A DNA stretch of 9,827 nucleotides from the NCBI GenBank assembly GCA_963926275.1, contig CAWUWP010000125.1, positions 1-9,827 on the forward strand, given 5' to 3'. Source of the DNA: UBA1858 sp963926275 (lineage in GTDB: Bacteria; Pseudomonadota; Gammaproteobacteria; UBA4575). The position numbers and the translations under genes were made by a program. The notes beneath the pieces were generated by a model. That model did not search any database, had not been told where the DNA came from, and saw only the letters and a program-made list of their open reading frames with translations. This document shows, piece after piece, positions 1 to 5,582 of this stretch; the first letter of the stretch is position 1, and each line of letters opens with the position of its first letter.

Positions 1-2
1 GT

Positions 3-302
3 CGCCCCGCGTGCATCGTCAGTGGCGATACTTTAGCCGTGCGCAAACCACACCCAGACCCGCTGCTACTGGCTAGTAAAATAATTCAGTTATCACCCCA
101 TCACACTATTTATCTTGGTGATGATCCGCGTGACATTTATGCAGGCAATGCTGCCGGCATGTATACTTGTGTTGCCCGTTACGGTTATATAGAGCCTGAC
201 ATCAATACTGATCAATGGGGCGCAGATTTTACAATCAATAATCCCCTAGAATTATTAAACCACATACAACTAAGCGCACCAATCAATGAAGTGGGAACTT
301 GA
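3..302 (+). CDS. mupP: MupP-type HAD phosphatase, C-terminal fragment (cut by window edge)
   Basis: The reading frame is already open at base 3, and about 99 C-terminal residues are present. MupP removes phosphate from N-acetylmuramic acid 6-phosphate in the cytosolic peptidoglycan recycling route; the closely related Gph acts on 2-phosphoglycolate. Seen: SGDT followed by RKPHPDPLLLA (HAD motif III lysine region), then GDDPRDIYAGNAAGM (motif IV acidic residues), then YGYI, WGAD and PLELL. The GDDxRDI form and the YGYI...WGAD ending match Pseudomonas MupP better than E. coli Gph (GDSRNDI), as recalled. A YciK gene close downstream fits the ubiG-mupP-yciK order known in Pseudomonas. A GTG at 39 is internal to the conserved domain and is not the start. 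The stop overlaps rmuC by 17 bp. The family is firm; the choice of MupP over Gph is an inference. Confidence 0.85.
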   Translation, partial: RPACIVSGDTLAVRKPHPDPLLLASKIIQLSPHHTIYLGDDPRDIYAGNAAGMYTCVARYGYIEPDINTDQWGADFTINNPLELLNHIQLSAPINEVGT

Positions 303-1584
303 ACTCAGCTGGCAACTTGGTATTGCATTAGGCATCACCGCTTTATTAGGCGCACTGATCGCTTACCTGATTACTCGCGCATGCTTGGATAAAAGCATTC
401 TTGAACTGCATGAGGAAAACCATCGCACGTATACAAAATTAAGAATTGAACAAGCCCAAAATATTGAAAAAATTGCGGCGTTAAATGAATCACGCGAGCA
501 ATTAAAAGAAAGCTTTAGTGCATTATCAAAACACGCATTAGATTCTAATAACGAATCATTCCTACAACTTGCTCAACAAAAATTAGGTTTATTTGAATCA
601 CGCGCACAAGCCAACTTGAGTGAAAAAGAAAAATCAATAGAAACTCTATTAAAGCCAATGGCTGAAGCACTACAAAAGACCGAACAACAAATATCTAATA
701 TTGAAAAAGATCGAAAACAAGCCTTTGGCTCTATCACTACACAGTTAAGATTAGTGACAGAAGCTCAACATGGATTGCAATCAGAAACCGAACAGTTAGT
801 GCGCGCTTTGCGCCGACCAGAAGTACGCGGCCAATGGGGTGAGCTGACGCTTAAACGCTTGGCCGAATTAGCCGGCATGGTTAACCACTGTGATTTTGAA
901 GAACAAGCTCATGTTGATGTCGACGATGGCAAAAATATTCGCCCAGACATGATTGTGCGCATGCCAGAAAAACGTGAGTTAATTGTCGACGCGAAAACCC
1001 CACTGGATGCTTACTTGAGCGCAGTTCAAGCCAACACTCAAGAAGAACGTGAAGCCCATATGAAACGTCATGCTCGCAATGTGCGTGACCGCATGAAAGA
1101 ACTAGCCGGCAAAGCTTACTGGTCTCAGTTCAAGCAATCTCCTGACTTTGTGATTTTATTTATTCCGGGTGAGCAATTCTTAACTTGCGCACTGGATTAC
1201 GACGACAAGCTATTAGAAGATGCCTTTGCTAATCATGTCATCCTTGCCACCCCAACAACCCTAGTGGCGTTATTGCGCTCTGTGGCTTACGGATGGCAAC
1301 AAGCTTCTATTTCTGAAAATGCTGAGCATGTGAGAGATTTAGCTCAAGAACTTTATAAGCGTCTACATTCCTTTTGCTCTCACTTACAAAAAGTTGGAAA
1401 AAATCTAGACGACAGTGTGACAAATTACAATAAAGCCATAGGCTCACTAGAGCGACAAGTATTACCCGGCGCTCGCAAATTCACAGAACTTGGTATACAA
1501 GCAAAAGATGAGCTTCCATTAATTGACGAGATAGAGAAAAAAGCTCGTGACATTCCAACCAGACAACAAGATAAACATGGATAA
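286..1584 (+). CDS. rmuC: RmuC family protein (membrane-anchored, nuclease-like fold)
   Basis: 432 residues. RmuC proteins have a PD-(D/E)xK-like nuclease domain and are linked to limiting recombination at inverted repeats; the exact substrate is not settled. Seen: a hydrophobic N-terminal segment at about residues 9-30 (a single membrane anchor), then a long charged, Gln-rich coiled coil at about 35-170. The RmuC domain follows: RRPEVRGQWGELTLKRL (176-192), RPDMIV with Asp221, and ELIVDAKTPLDAY with Asp235 and Lys237 as the likely catalytic pair. FVILFIPGEQFL and the ATPTTLVALLR block come after. The start lies 17 bp inside mupP, with no good Shine-Dalgarno sequence, which suggests translational coupling. 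The end overlaps yciK by 8 bp. In E. coli rmuC sits elsewhere, so its place between mupP and yciK is a local arrangement. Confidence 0.95.
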   Translation: MKWELELSWQLGIALGITALLGALIAYLITRACLDKSILELHEENHRTYTKLRIEQAQNIEKIAALNESREQLKESFSALSKHALDSNNESFLQLAQQKLGLFESRAQANLSEKEKSIETLLKPMAEALQKTEQQISNIEKDRKQAFGSITTQLRLVTEAQHGLQSETEQLVRALRRPEVRGQWGELTLKRLAELAGMVNHCDFEEQAHVDVDDGKNIRPDMIVRMPEKRELIVDAKTPLDAYLSAVQANTQEEREAHMKRHARNVRDRMKELAGKAYWSQFKQSPDFVILFIPGEQFLTCALDYDDKLLEDAFANHVILATPTTLVALLRSVAYGWQQASISENAEHVRDLAQELYKRLHSFCSHLQKVGKNLDDSVTNYNKAIGSLERQVLPGARKFTELGIQAKDELPLIDEIEKKARDIPTRQQDKHG

Positions 1585-2317
1585 CAACTTAAAAGACTTC
1601 CAACCATCAGATGGATACTTGCAAGATAGAGTCATACTTATCACCGGCGCTAGTCGTGGTATAGGCAAAGCTGTGGCACTAGAGTGCGCTCGACTTGGAG
1701 CCACTATTTTACTGGTCGCCAAAGACTTAAAAAGACTAGAGCATACCTATGATGAAATACTGGCATTAAATGCGCCCCAGCCAGCGATATTAAACATTGA
1801 TCTTGAAGTAGCGAATGCAAATGATTACCAAGCCATTGCTGACTCTATTGATAAAGAATACGGACACCTTGATGGCTTGTTACATAATGCAGGCCGAGTG
1901 GGAGGCCTCACCCCATTACAAAACATAGAAATAGATACGTGGTCAAAATTAATTACATTGCACTTACATGCACCATTTCTAATGTCACGCGCATGCATCC
2001 CGCTACTAAGAAATAGCCAAGACCCATCCATTCTATTCACCATTGATGAAGCCAATAAGGCTTATTGGGGAGCTTATGGTGTGAGCAAGTATGGACAAGT
2101 AGGTTTGTTAAAAATTCTTGCTGACGAATTAGATGGCGATAAGAAAATTCGTGTTAACGGCATTCACCCCGGCATTGTACGCACTGATTTACGCACTCAT
2201 AACTATCCTGGCATTAACCCAGACGAGTTCCCATCACCAGACACCGTTACCGCTCCGTTTATTTATTTTCTAGGGCCAGACGGAAAAAATACCACCAGCG
2301 AAATCTATAAAATATAG
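1577..2317 (+). CDS. yciK: YciK-type short-chain dehydrogenase/reductase
   Basis: 246 residues from the ATG at 1577. A GTG at 1547 would add ten residues of no family character, so the ATG overlapping the rmuC stop is preferred. SDR enzymes are cytosolic NAD(P)-dependent oxidoreductases; the substrate of YciK is unknown. Seen: dinucleotide motif TGASRGIG (23-30), HNAG (103-106, the YciK variant of NNAG), WGAYGVSK with Tyr167 and Lys171 (YxxxK), and IHPGIVRTDLR. The N-terminal QPSDGYLQDR and AYWGAY strings follow YciK closely. Odd: the usual catalytic Ser 13 residues before the Tyr is absent (Phe154/Thr155 lie there), and the Asn of the VNVNATF segment in E. coli YciK is His (LHLHAPF). Two of the four textbook catalytic residues are therefore replaced. 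The last gene of the mupP-rmuC-yciK group. Confidence 0.9.
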   Translation: MDNNLKDFQPSDGYLQDRVILITGASRGIGKAVALECARLGATILLVAKDLKRLEHTYDEILALNAPQPAILNIDLEVANANDYQAIADSIDKEYGHLDGLLHNAGRVGGLTPLQNIEIDTWSKLITLHLHAPFLMSRACIPLLRNSQDPSILFTIDEANKAYWGAYGVSKYGQVGLLKILADELDGDKKIRVNGIHPGIVRTDLRTHNYPGINPDEFPSPDTVTAPFIYFLGPDGKNTTSEIYKI

Positions 2318-2364
2318 ATTGCATTACTATATTTCAATATAGGGCAGCATTAATATTGCTGTCC

Positions 2365-2389
2365 AATAAAAAAAGCGCACAGCTTTATT
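2365..2389 (-). terminator. Weak terminator-like stem and T-run after the receptor remnant
   Basis: Read on the minus strand, AAAGC, loop TGTGC and GCTTT form a 5-bp stem that runs straight into seven T (plus-strand A run 2368-2374). It lies just beyond the stop of the TonB receptor remnant. The stem is short, so this is tentative. A second hairpin at 2342-2364 (arms GGGCAGCA/TGCTGTCC, 8 bp with one G-U pair, 7-nt loop) follows yciK. It is followed by A rather than T on the plus strand, so it could be a Rho-dependent or 3'-end-protecting structure rather than a classic terminator. Confidence 0.3.
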
Positions 2390-2390
2390 C

Positions 2391-2882
2391 TTAGAAAGTA
2401 TACCTACCTTCTAAGAACAAAGTACGCGATGGCCAAGGGTGAAATACGTAGGCTTCTTCATTAAATACATTATCAATACCGGCACCTATTTTTGCATACT
2501 CAGTGACTTTCCAGTTTGCCTTTAAGTTAACAAACAAGAATTCATCTTGCGCACCAAACACATTGCTAGCGCGGTCACTGTTATCTAATTCGTTATAGCT
2601 ATTCGACGCATAGCGAACGCTGGTATTCAGATTCACTGCATGATTATAACGATAAGTCACCAATAGATTAGAACGCCAGTCCGGTATACGCGGAAAGTTC
2701 TCATTTTCAATCTCAGGATTCAATGCATTCTCAGTAATCTCAGCATCCGTATAAGTAAGATTAAAGCGCACATCAAACAGTGAGTTGAAAACACTATTTT
2801 GATTATAAATAAACTCTGCACCAGACGTGGTCACCTCATCAACTGGTAATGTCGTTGTAAAAGTACCCGCATTGCCTCCGCA
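2391..2882 (-). pseudogene. TonB-dependent receptor, C-terminal beta-barrel remnant
   Basis: About 163 residues remain of a protein that is normally some 600-800. Intact relatives are outer-membrane 22-strand barrels that import metal complexes or other nutrients using TonB energy. Seen: alternating polar/aromatic strands (FDVRFNLTYTDAEI, WRSNLLVTYRYN, LNTSVRYASNSYNEL), the late-barrel block IGAGIDNVFNEEAY, and the terminal strand LFLEGRYTF ending in Phe, the usual outer-membrane C-terminal signature. No plug domain, TonB box or signal peptide is present. The frame runs back from the stop to a TGA at 2883-2885. Receptor-like sequence (GTFTTTLPVDEVTTSG) stops at about 2867, where plus-strand sialidase-like sequence begins. 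A GTG at 2834 could start a 147-residue product, but that would be a lone half barrel. Called a remnant; the ligand cannot be told. Confidence 0.85.
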
Positions 2883-3437
2883 TCAGACAATAATGATAAT
2901 TTAACTTTCTTATGGCGACATATATTCGGTAAAAATATACGTGACCATACGCTGGTAACATTACAGTCAGACAACACTATCAACGAAGTCATCAGAGTCA
3001 CTAACGACGAATGGAATATTGATTCATGCCCACATCATGGGCCCGACATCACTTATGGTGATGATGATAATTTATATTACACATGGTTTACACAAGGTAC
3101 TAACCACCAAGGCATCTTGTTCGGGATTTATGATAAAGACAAAAACAAGGTTACTAGCCAACAACTTGTTGATAATGCCGCCAGCGCAGCCCACCCCCAA
3201 ATTTTGAATTTAAATGGCACATTAATTAATGCATGGAAACGATTCAATGGCGAGCAAACTCAAATACTCGCTAGGCATTCATTTAATAACGGCAAGTCTT
3301 GGTCTGAGCTTGAAATATTAAAAAACACTAACGAAGCATCTGATCACCCGCTACTAATAAGCTATAACAATACGGCGTACCTATCATGGCATACCGAGCG
3401 GGAAGGCTAAACACTCACACCTATTGATATTCAATAA
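2868..3437 (+). pseudogene. BNR/sialidase-like protein, C-terminal remnant with a nonsense codon
   Basis: The open frame encodes a beta-propeller-type protein lacking its N-terminal half. Seen in order: RIASASDNND at the left edge, FLWRHIFGKNIRDHTLVTL, WNIDSCPHHGPDI (bases 3012-3050), TWFTQGTNHQGILFGIYD, AAHPQI, AWKRFNGEQTQIL, an Asp-box-like repeat SFNNGKSWSE, SDHPLLISY and AYLSWHTEREG. I recall intact proteobacterial relatives with CCRIA, WxIDACPHHGP and a TEAEGYRLIPL-like ending. Relatives are annotated as exo-alpha-sialidase by fold only; no sialidase activity is implied. The frame hits TAA at 3408-3410 just where relatives have the Tyr of EGY. Reading on gives TLTPIDIQ and a stop at 3435-3437 that overlaps the next ATG as TAATG. 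A single Tyr-to-stop change therefore explains the short end. An ATG or TTG inside the frame is unlikely to give a working protein. Confidence 0.8.
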
Positions 3438-3897
3438 TGCGTATTAACATCTTTATTATTTCATTGCTGTTTTTTTCACTTGCGCTCAAGCAGAAATGAA
3501 ACCTTTCACTTATGACAGTTTAGAAAAAATAGAAAACCACTATCAAGAGTCATCATTTTTACTAGTACTGTGGTCTGTTGATTGCCCACCTTGTATAAAA
3601 GAATTTTCCCTACTCCAACAACTGAAAAGAGAATTCCCCCAGTTTCAATTAGCTCTTATCAACACTGATGGATTAAGTGAGAAAGCATTGGCGGAAAAAA
3701 CTTTACTAGAATTCTCACTAGACAAGTCTGACAATTGGATATTTTCTGAAACTAATATAGAAAAACTTCGGTATCGTATTGATAGTCGCTGGGCAGGTGA
3801 ATTACCTAGATCATATTTTTACCAAAAATATGTGCCACGGAGCGTGGTTTCAGGGTTGCTATCTAAAAAGACACTCAAGGCATGGCTGCAAAATTAA
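3437..3897 (+). pseudogene. Periplasmic TlpA/thioredoxin-like protein, signal peptide frameshifted
   Basis: The body, readable from an ATG at 3496 (133 residues), has a thioredoxin fold: LVLWSVDCPPCIKEF with the redox pair Cys30/Cys33, and a cis-Pro at GELPRSYFY (Pro104). CPPC is typical of TlpA/ResE-like reductases acting outside the cytoplasm. The upstream ATG at 3437 overlaps the repaired end of the BNR gene (TAATG) and reads MRINIFIISLLFF, the start of a signal peptide, but this frame ends at TGA after 20 codons. Adding one T to the seven-T run at 3470-3476 joins the frames into MRINIFIISLLFFFTCAQA followed by EMKPFTY. That gives a complete signal peptide with an AQA cleavage site. As read, translation from 3496 would leave the protein in the cytosol. 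The cause may be mutation, slippage or base-calling error. A strong terminator follows at 3938. Confidence 0.75.
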
Positions 3898-3937
3898 GCT
3901 TGCTGTTTATTATAATTTAATCACCACCATAAAAGCT

Positions 3938-3975
3938 CCTCCAGCACTATCTATTGATCTCGATAGCGCTGGAGG
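3938..3975. terminator. Bidirectional Rho-independent terminator
   Basis: Arms CCTCCAGCACTATC (3938-3951) and GATAGCGCTGGAGG (3962-3975) pair over 14 positions with one A/C mismatch around a 10-nt loop. The plus side is followed by TTATTTCT and the minus side by AGCTTTTATGG. It sits between two converging genes (thioredoxin-like on plus, histone-like on minus) and can serve both. It is the strongest hairpin noticed in the window. Confidence 0.8.
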
Positions 3976-3983
3976 TTATTTCT

Positions 3984-4187
3984 CTATGAGGCTTTCTTAG
4001 CTACTTTCCTAGCCGCTTTTTGGGCTTTGTCTTTTAAATCTTTTCTTACAGATTTCAGCGCTGCTTTTACAGCCATCCTAATTGCTTTTTTTGCTTTATT
4101 CTTTTTAACGCCAGCTTTCTTCACAATTTTACGTGCAATCTGCTTAGCCGTTTTCTTTGCTTTAGATTTAGACATCCTTTTAGACAT
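3984..4187 (-). CDS. Small Lys/Ala-rich histone H1-like basic protein
   Basis: 67 residues, of which 23 are Lys, 5 Arg and 14 Ala; only two are acidic, and there is no Pro, Cys, Trp, Tyr or Phe. The estimated net charge is about +26. Repeating KKA, KAA, RKVAKK and RKIVKK units suggest an amphipathic, strongly cationic helix. Such composition is known from bacterial H1-like nucleoid proteins (Chlamydia Hc1/Hc2, Bordetella BpH1) and the tail of AlgP, although those often contain Pro. Binding DNA, or RNA, in the nucleoid is an inference from charge alone. The ATG at 4187 is preferred over the one at 4175 because GAGA stands six bases upstream, while the second has no spaced ribosome site. It has its own promoter candidate (4214-4243) and ends at the shared terminator. 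It is intact although the genes on both sides are broken. Confidence 0.75.
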   Translation of the reverse strand: MSKRMSKSKAKKTAKQIARKIVKKAGVKKNKAKKAIRMAVKAALKSVRKDLKDKAQKAARKVAKKAS

Positions 4188-4213
4188 TCATATTCTCATT
4201 AATAATGGAACAG

Positions 4214-4243
4214 AATATAATGTATATACTTTAGATATTTAAA
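4214..4243 (-). promoter_or_regulatory. Candidate sigma-70 promoter of the histone-like gene
   Basis: Read on the minus strand, TTTAAA (4243-4238, 4 of 6 to TTGACA), 18 bases, then TATATT (4219-4214, 5 of 6 to TATAAT). Transcription would begin near 4207, leaving a leader of about 20 bases with the GAGA ribosome site. The region is AT-rich, so chance matches are easy. Confidence 0.35.
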
Positions 4244-4371
4244 CGATATGCATTAGATAGCCATACAATATACATAATTTCAGAATATATTCAGCAATAG
4301 ACTTAAATAAGCGACTCAGAAAGACTCTCCTTTATATATTCTTATCAGATACATTAGTGTTTTTGTCAGAA

Positions 4372-4402
4372 CATCACATAAACAGTTCACCTTTATGTGA
4401 TG
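4372..4402. repeat. Perfect 11-bp inverted repeat, 9-nt spacer
   Basis: CATCACATAAA (4372-4382), spacer CAGTTCACC, TTTATGTGATG (4392-4402). There is no T run on either side, so it is not a plain terminator. The outward TCACA...TGTGA order is the reverse of a CRP site. It may be an operator, a transcript-end structure or a relic; only one copy is present here. Confidence 0.6.
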
Positions 4403-4455
4403 ACGGCCGATCAATAGATCACAATTAATTAATTTAGAAATTCAGAAATGTTGAT

Positions 4456-4727
4456 ATGACCTTAGTTAATAGCTTATTGTTAATACTAATTTTTGCTAGC
4501 GCTATCATTGGAGTCATTTTTATCCTCGTGCAAAAAAAATCATCTCACTGAAAGATGCTTCAAGCATTAAGATTTTATACAGCGCTCTGATAATATGCTT
4601 ACTACTATAAGTTTTTACTTTTTCAGTAAAACTGCTATCTTCTGATGAAGCTCAAAAATGGTTGGATTCGTTTTCTACTAGTGGCGACTGTGACAAACCA
4701 GACCGGCCATATTGGTGTGAACTGTAA
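4456..4727 (+). pseudogene. Small two-helix membrane protein, broken (frameshift plus stop)
   Basis: As read, the ATG at 4456 gives a 31-residue hydrophobic peptide (MTLVNSLLLILIFASAII, then GVIFILVQKK) ending at 4551. Adding one A to the eight-A run at 4532-4539 continues the frame into IISLKDASSIKILYSALIIC, a second hydrophobic segment, which stops at TAA 4608-4610. The same frame then runs on for 38 residues to 4727: VFTFSVKLLSSDEAQKWLDS, then a hydrophilic tail with GDCDKPDRPYWCEL. Joined up, this is about 90 residues with two membrane helices and a Cys-containing tail. The product family is not recognised. The match of helix, loop, helix and tail across both lesions is the argument that this was one gene; there is no homology evidence. 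It ends two bases before the rluB stop, with no terminator between the converging genes. Confidence 0.5.
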
Positions 4728-4729
4728 AT

Positions 4730-5464
4730 TTACTTTGCTTGTCGCACTAACGCATTAAGTGATTTTACTTCTCTATTAGTTAGCAACCGATGTTTCCCTT
4801 TCTTTAAGCCATCATCTAAAGCAATCGGCCCAAATCTAATGCGAATTAATCGCGTCACACGTACGCCTTGTGATTCAAACATGCGTTTAACTTCGTGATT
4901 ACGTCCTTCTTGCAGCACTACTTGCAACCATTGATTGGTACCTTTGCTGGGTCGCTGTTTGACATCGGTGAACTTGGCAACACCATCATCCAGATGCACG
5001 CCTTCTCTTAGATTATAAATAAGCTCTTGCGTCACTCGACCATGCACACGCACCATATATTCTCGATCCACTTCTGTACTAGGGTGCATTAACTTATTGG
5101 CTAATTCCCCGTTAGTGGTAAACAACAATATCCCTGAGGTGGTTAAATCTAATCGTCCGATGGCAATCCAGCGGCCTTCGCCAAGCTTAGGAAGATGATC
5201 ATAAACAGATTTTCTTCCCTCTGGATCTTTGCGCGAACAGATCTCATCATCCGGTTTATGGTACTGAAGAAATTGTGTTTCCACTTCACTCTGTAGCGTG
5301 ACATTAACGCCATTAATGGTGGCTGTCGTCACACCCTCAGCAGTTTGACCTAGTTGGGCAGTCTTACCATCAACCTCAACCAAACCTTCTTTTATCCAGC
5401 GCTCAATTTCACGACGTGAGCCGACGCCCATACGAGCAAGCACTTTGTGTAATCGTTCAGCCAT
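4730..5464 (-). CDS. rluB: 23S rRNA pseudouridine synthase RluB
   Basis: 244 residues. RluB isomerises one uridine (U2605 in E. coli numbering) in helix 93 of 23S rRNA. Seen: an N-terminal S4 RNA-binding domain (RLHKVLARMGVGSRRE...IKEGLVEVDG, residues 4-33), then HKPDDEICSRKDPEGR, then the catalytic motif GRLDLTTSGILLFTTNG with Asp106 as nucleophile. LMHPSTEVDREYMVRVHG and the late block LQEGRNHEVKRMFESQG complete the fold. ICSRKDPEGR and the HPS..VDREY string favour RluB over RluE or RsuA. E. coli RluB has about 290 residues; the difference is the missing basic C-terminal tail, which is variable in the family. It is the last gene of the minus-strand block, 118 bases after scpB. That gap is wide enough for a promoter of its own, though no clear one was seen. 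Confidence 0.95.
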   Translation of the reverse strand: MAERLHKVLARMGVGSRREIERWIKEGLVEVDGKTAQLGQTAEGVTTATINGVNVTLQSEVETQFLQYHKPDDEICSRKDPEGRKSVYDHLPKLGEGRWIAIGRLDLTTSGILLFTTNGELANKLMHPSTEVDREYMVRVHGRVTQELIYNLREGVHLDDGVAKFTDVKQRPSKGTNQWLQVVLQEGRNHEVKRMFESQGVRVTRLIRIRFGPIALDDGLKKGKHRLLTNREVKSLNALVRQAK

Positions 5465-5582
5465 ATAATTGAATTAACCAGAATGAATAAAGATGTGCAT
5501 TGTTATGCACGGAATTTAAACACGCAATAAACAATGCGCAAATTTTTAATAATAATCTATAAAAGTAGTTTCGACACCAATC

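Larger units (their letters stand above)
4188..4455. other. AT-rich intergenic gap between divergent genes
   Basis: 268 bases with no coding frame I can support. It holds the promoter candidate of the histone-like gene at its left end and an 11-bp perfect inverted repeat at 4372-4402. A small GATC-AATA-GATC palindrome lies at about 4409-4420. The rest is AT-rich, with no match to a known RNA that I recognise. Confidence 0.6.

Noticed and set aside
2342..2364. Hairpin after yciK as a Rho-independent terminator
   Set aside because: Eight-bp stem but followed by an A run, not T, on the plus strand; on the minus strand the T run precedes it.
3019..3207. Plus-strand frame of 62 residues in the BNR region
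   Set aside because: Lies one base out of the frame that carries the WNIDSCPHHGP and HPQI motifs; a shadow.
3470..3478. Programmed -1 ribosomal frameshift on the T7 run
   Set aside because: Slippery bases are present, but no downstream stem or pseudoknot was seen, and no reason to regulate a signal peptide this way is known. Kept only as a minor option.
4027..4242. Plus-strand frame of 71 residues, rich in Phe, Leu and Ala
   Set aside because: It is the complement of the Lys/Ala-rich gene: Lys codons (AAA/AAG) read backwards as Phe/Leu. No ribosome site.
4396..4432. CRP-like site from TGTGA and TCACA words
   Set aside because: The words are about 18 bases apart here and reversed in the inverted repeat; a CRP site needs TGTGA-N6-TCACA.
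5495..5510. GTGCAT-TGTT-ATGCAC hairpin between scpB and rluB as a terminator
   Set aside because: Six-bp stem with only a broken T stretch after it on the minus strand. Too weak to call, and it may simply sit in the rluB leader.
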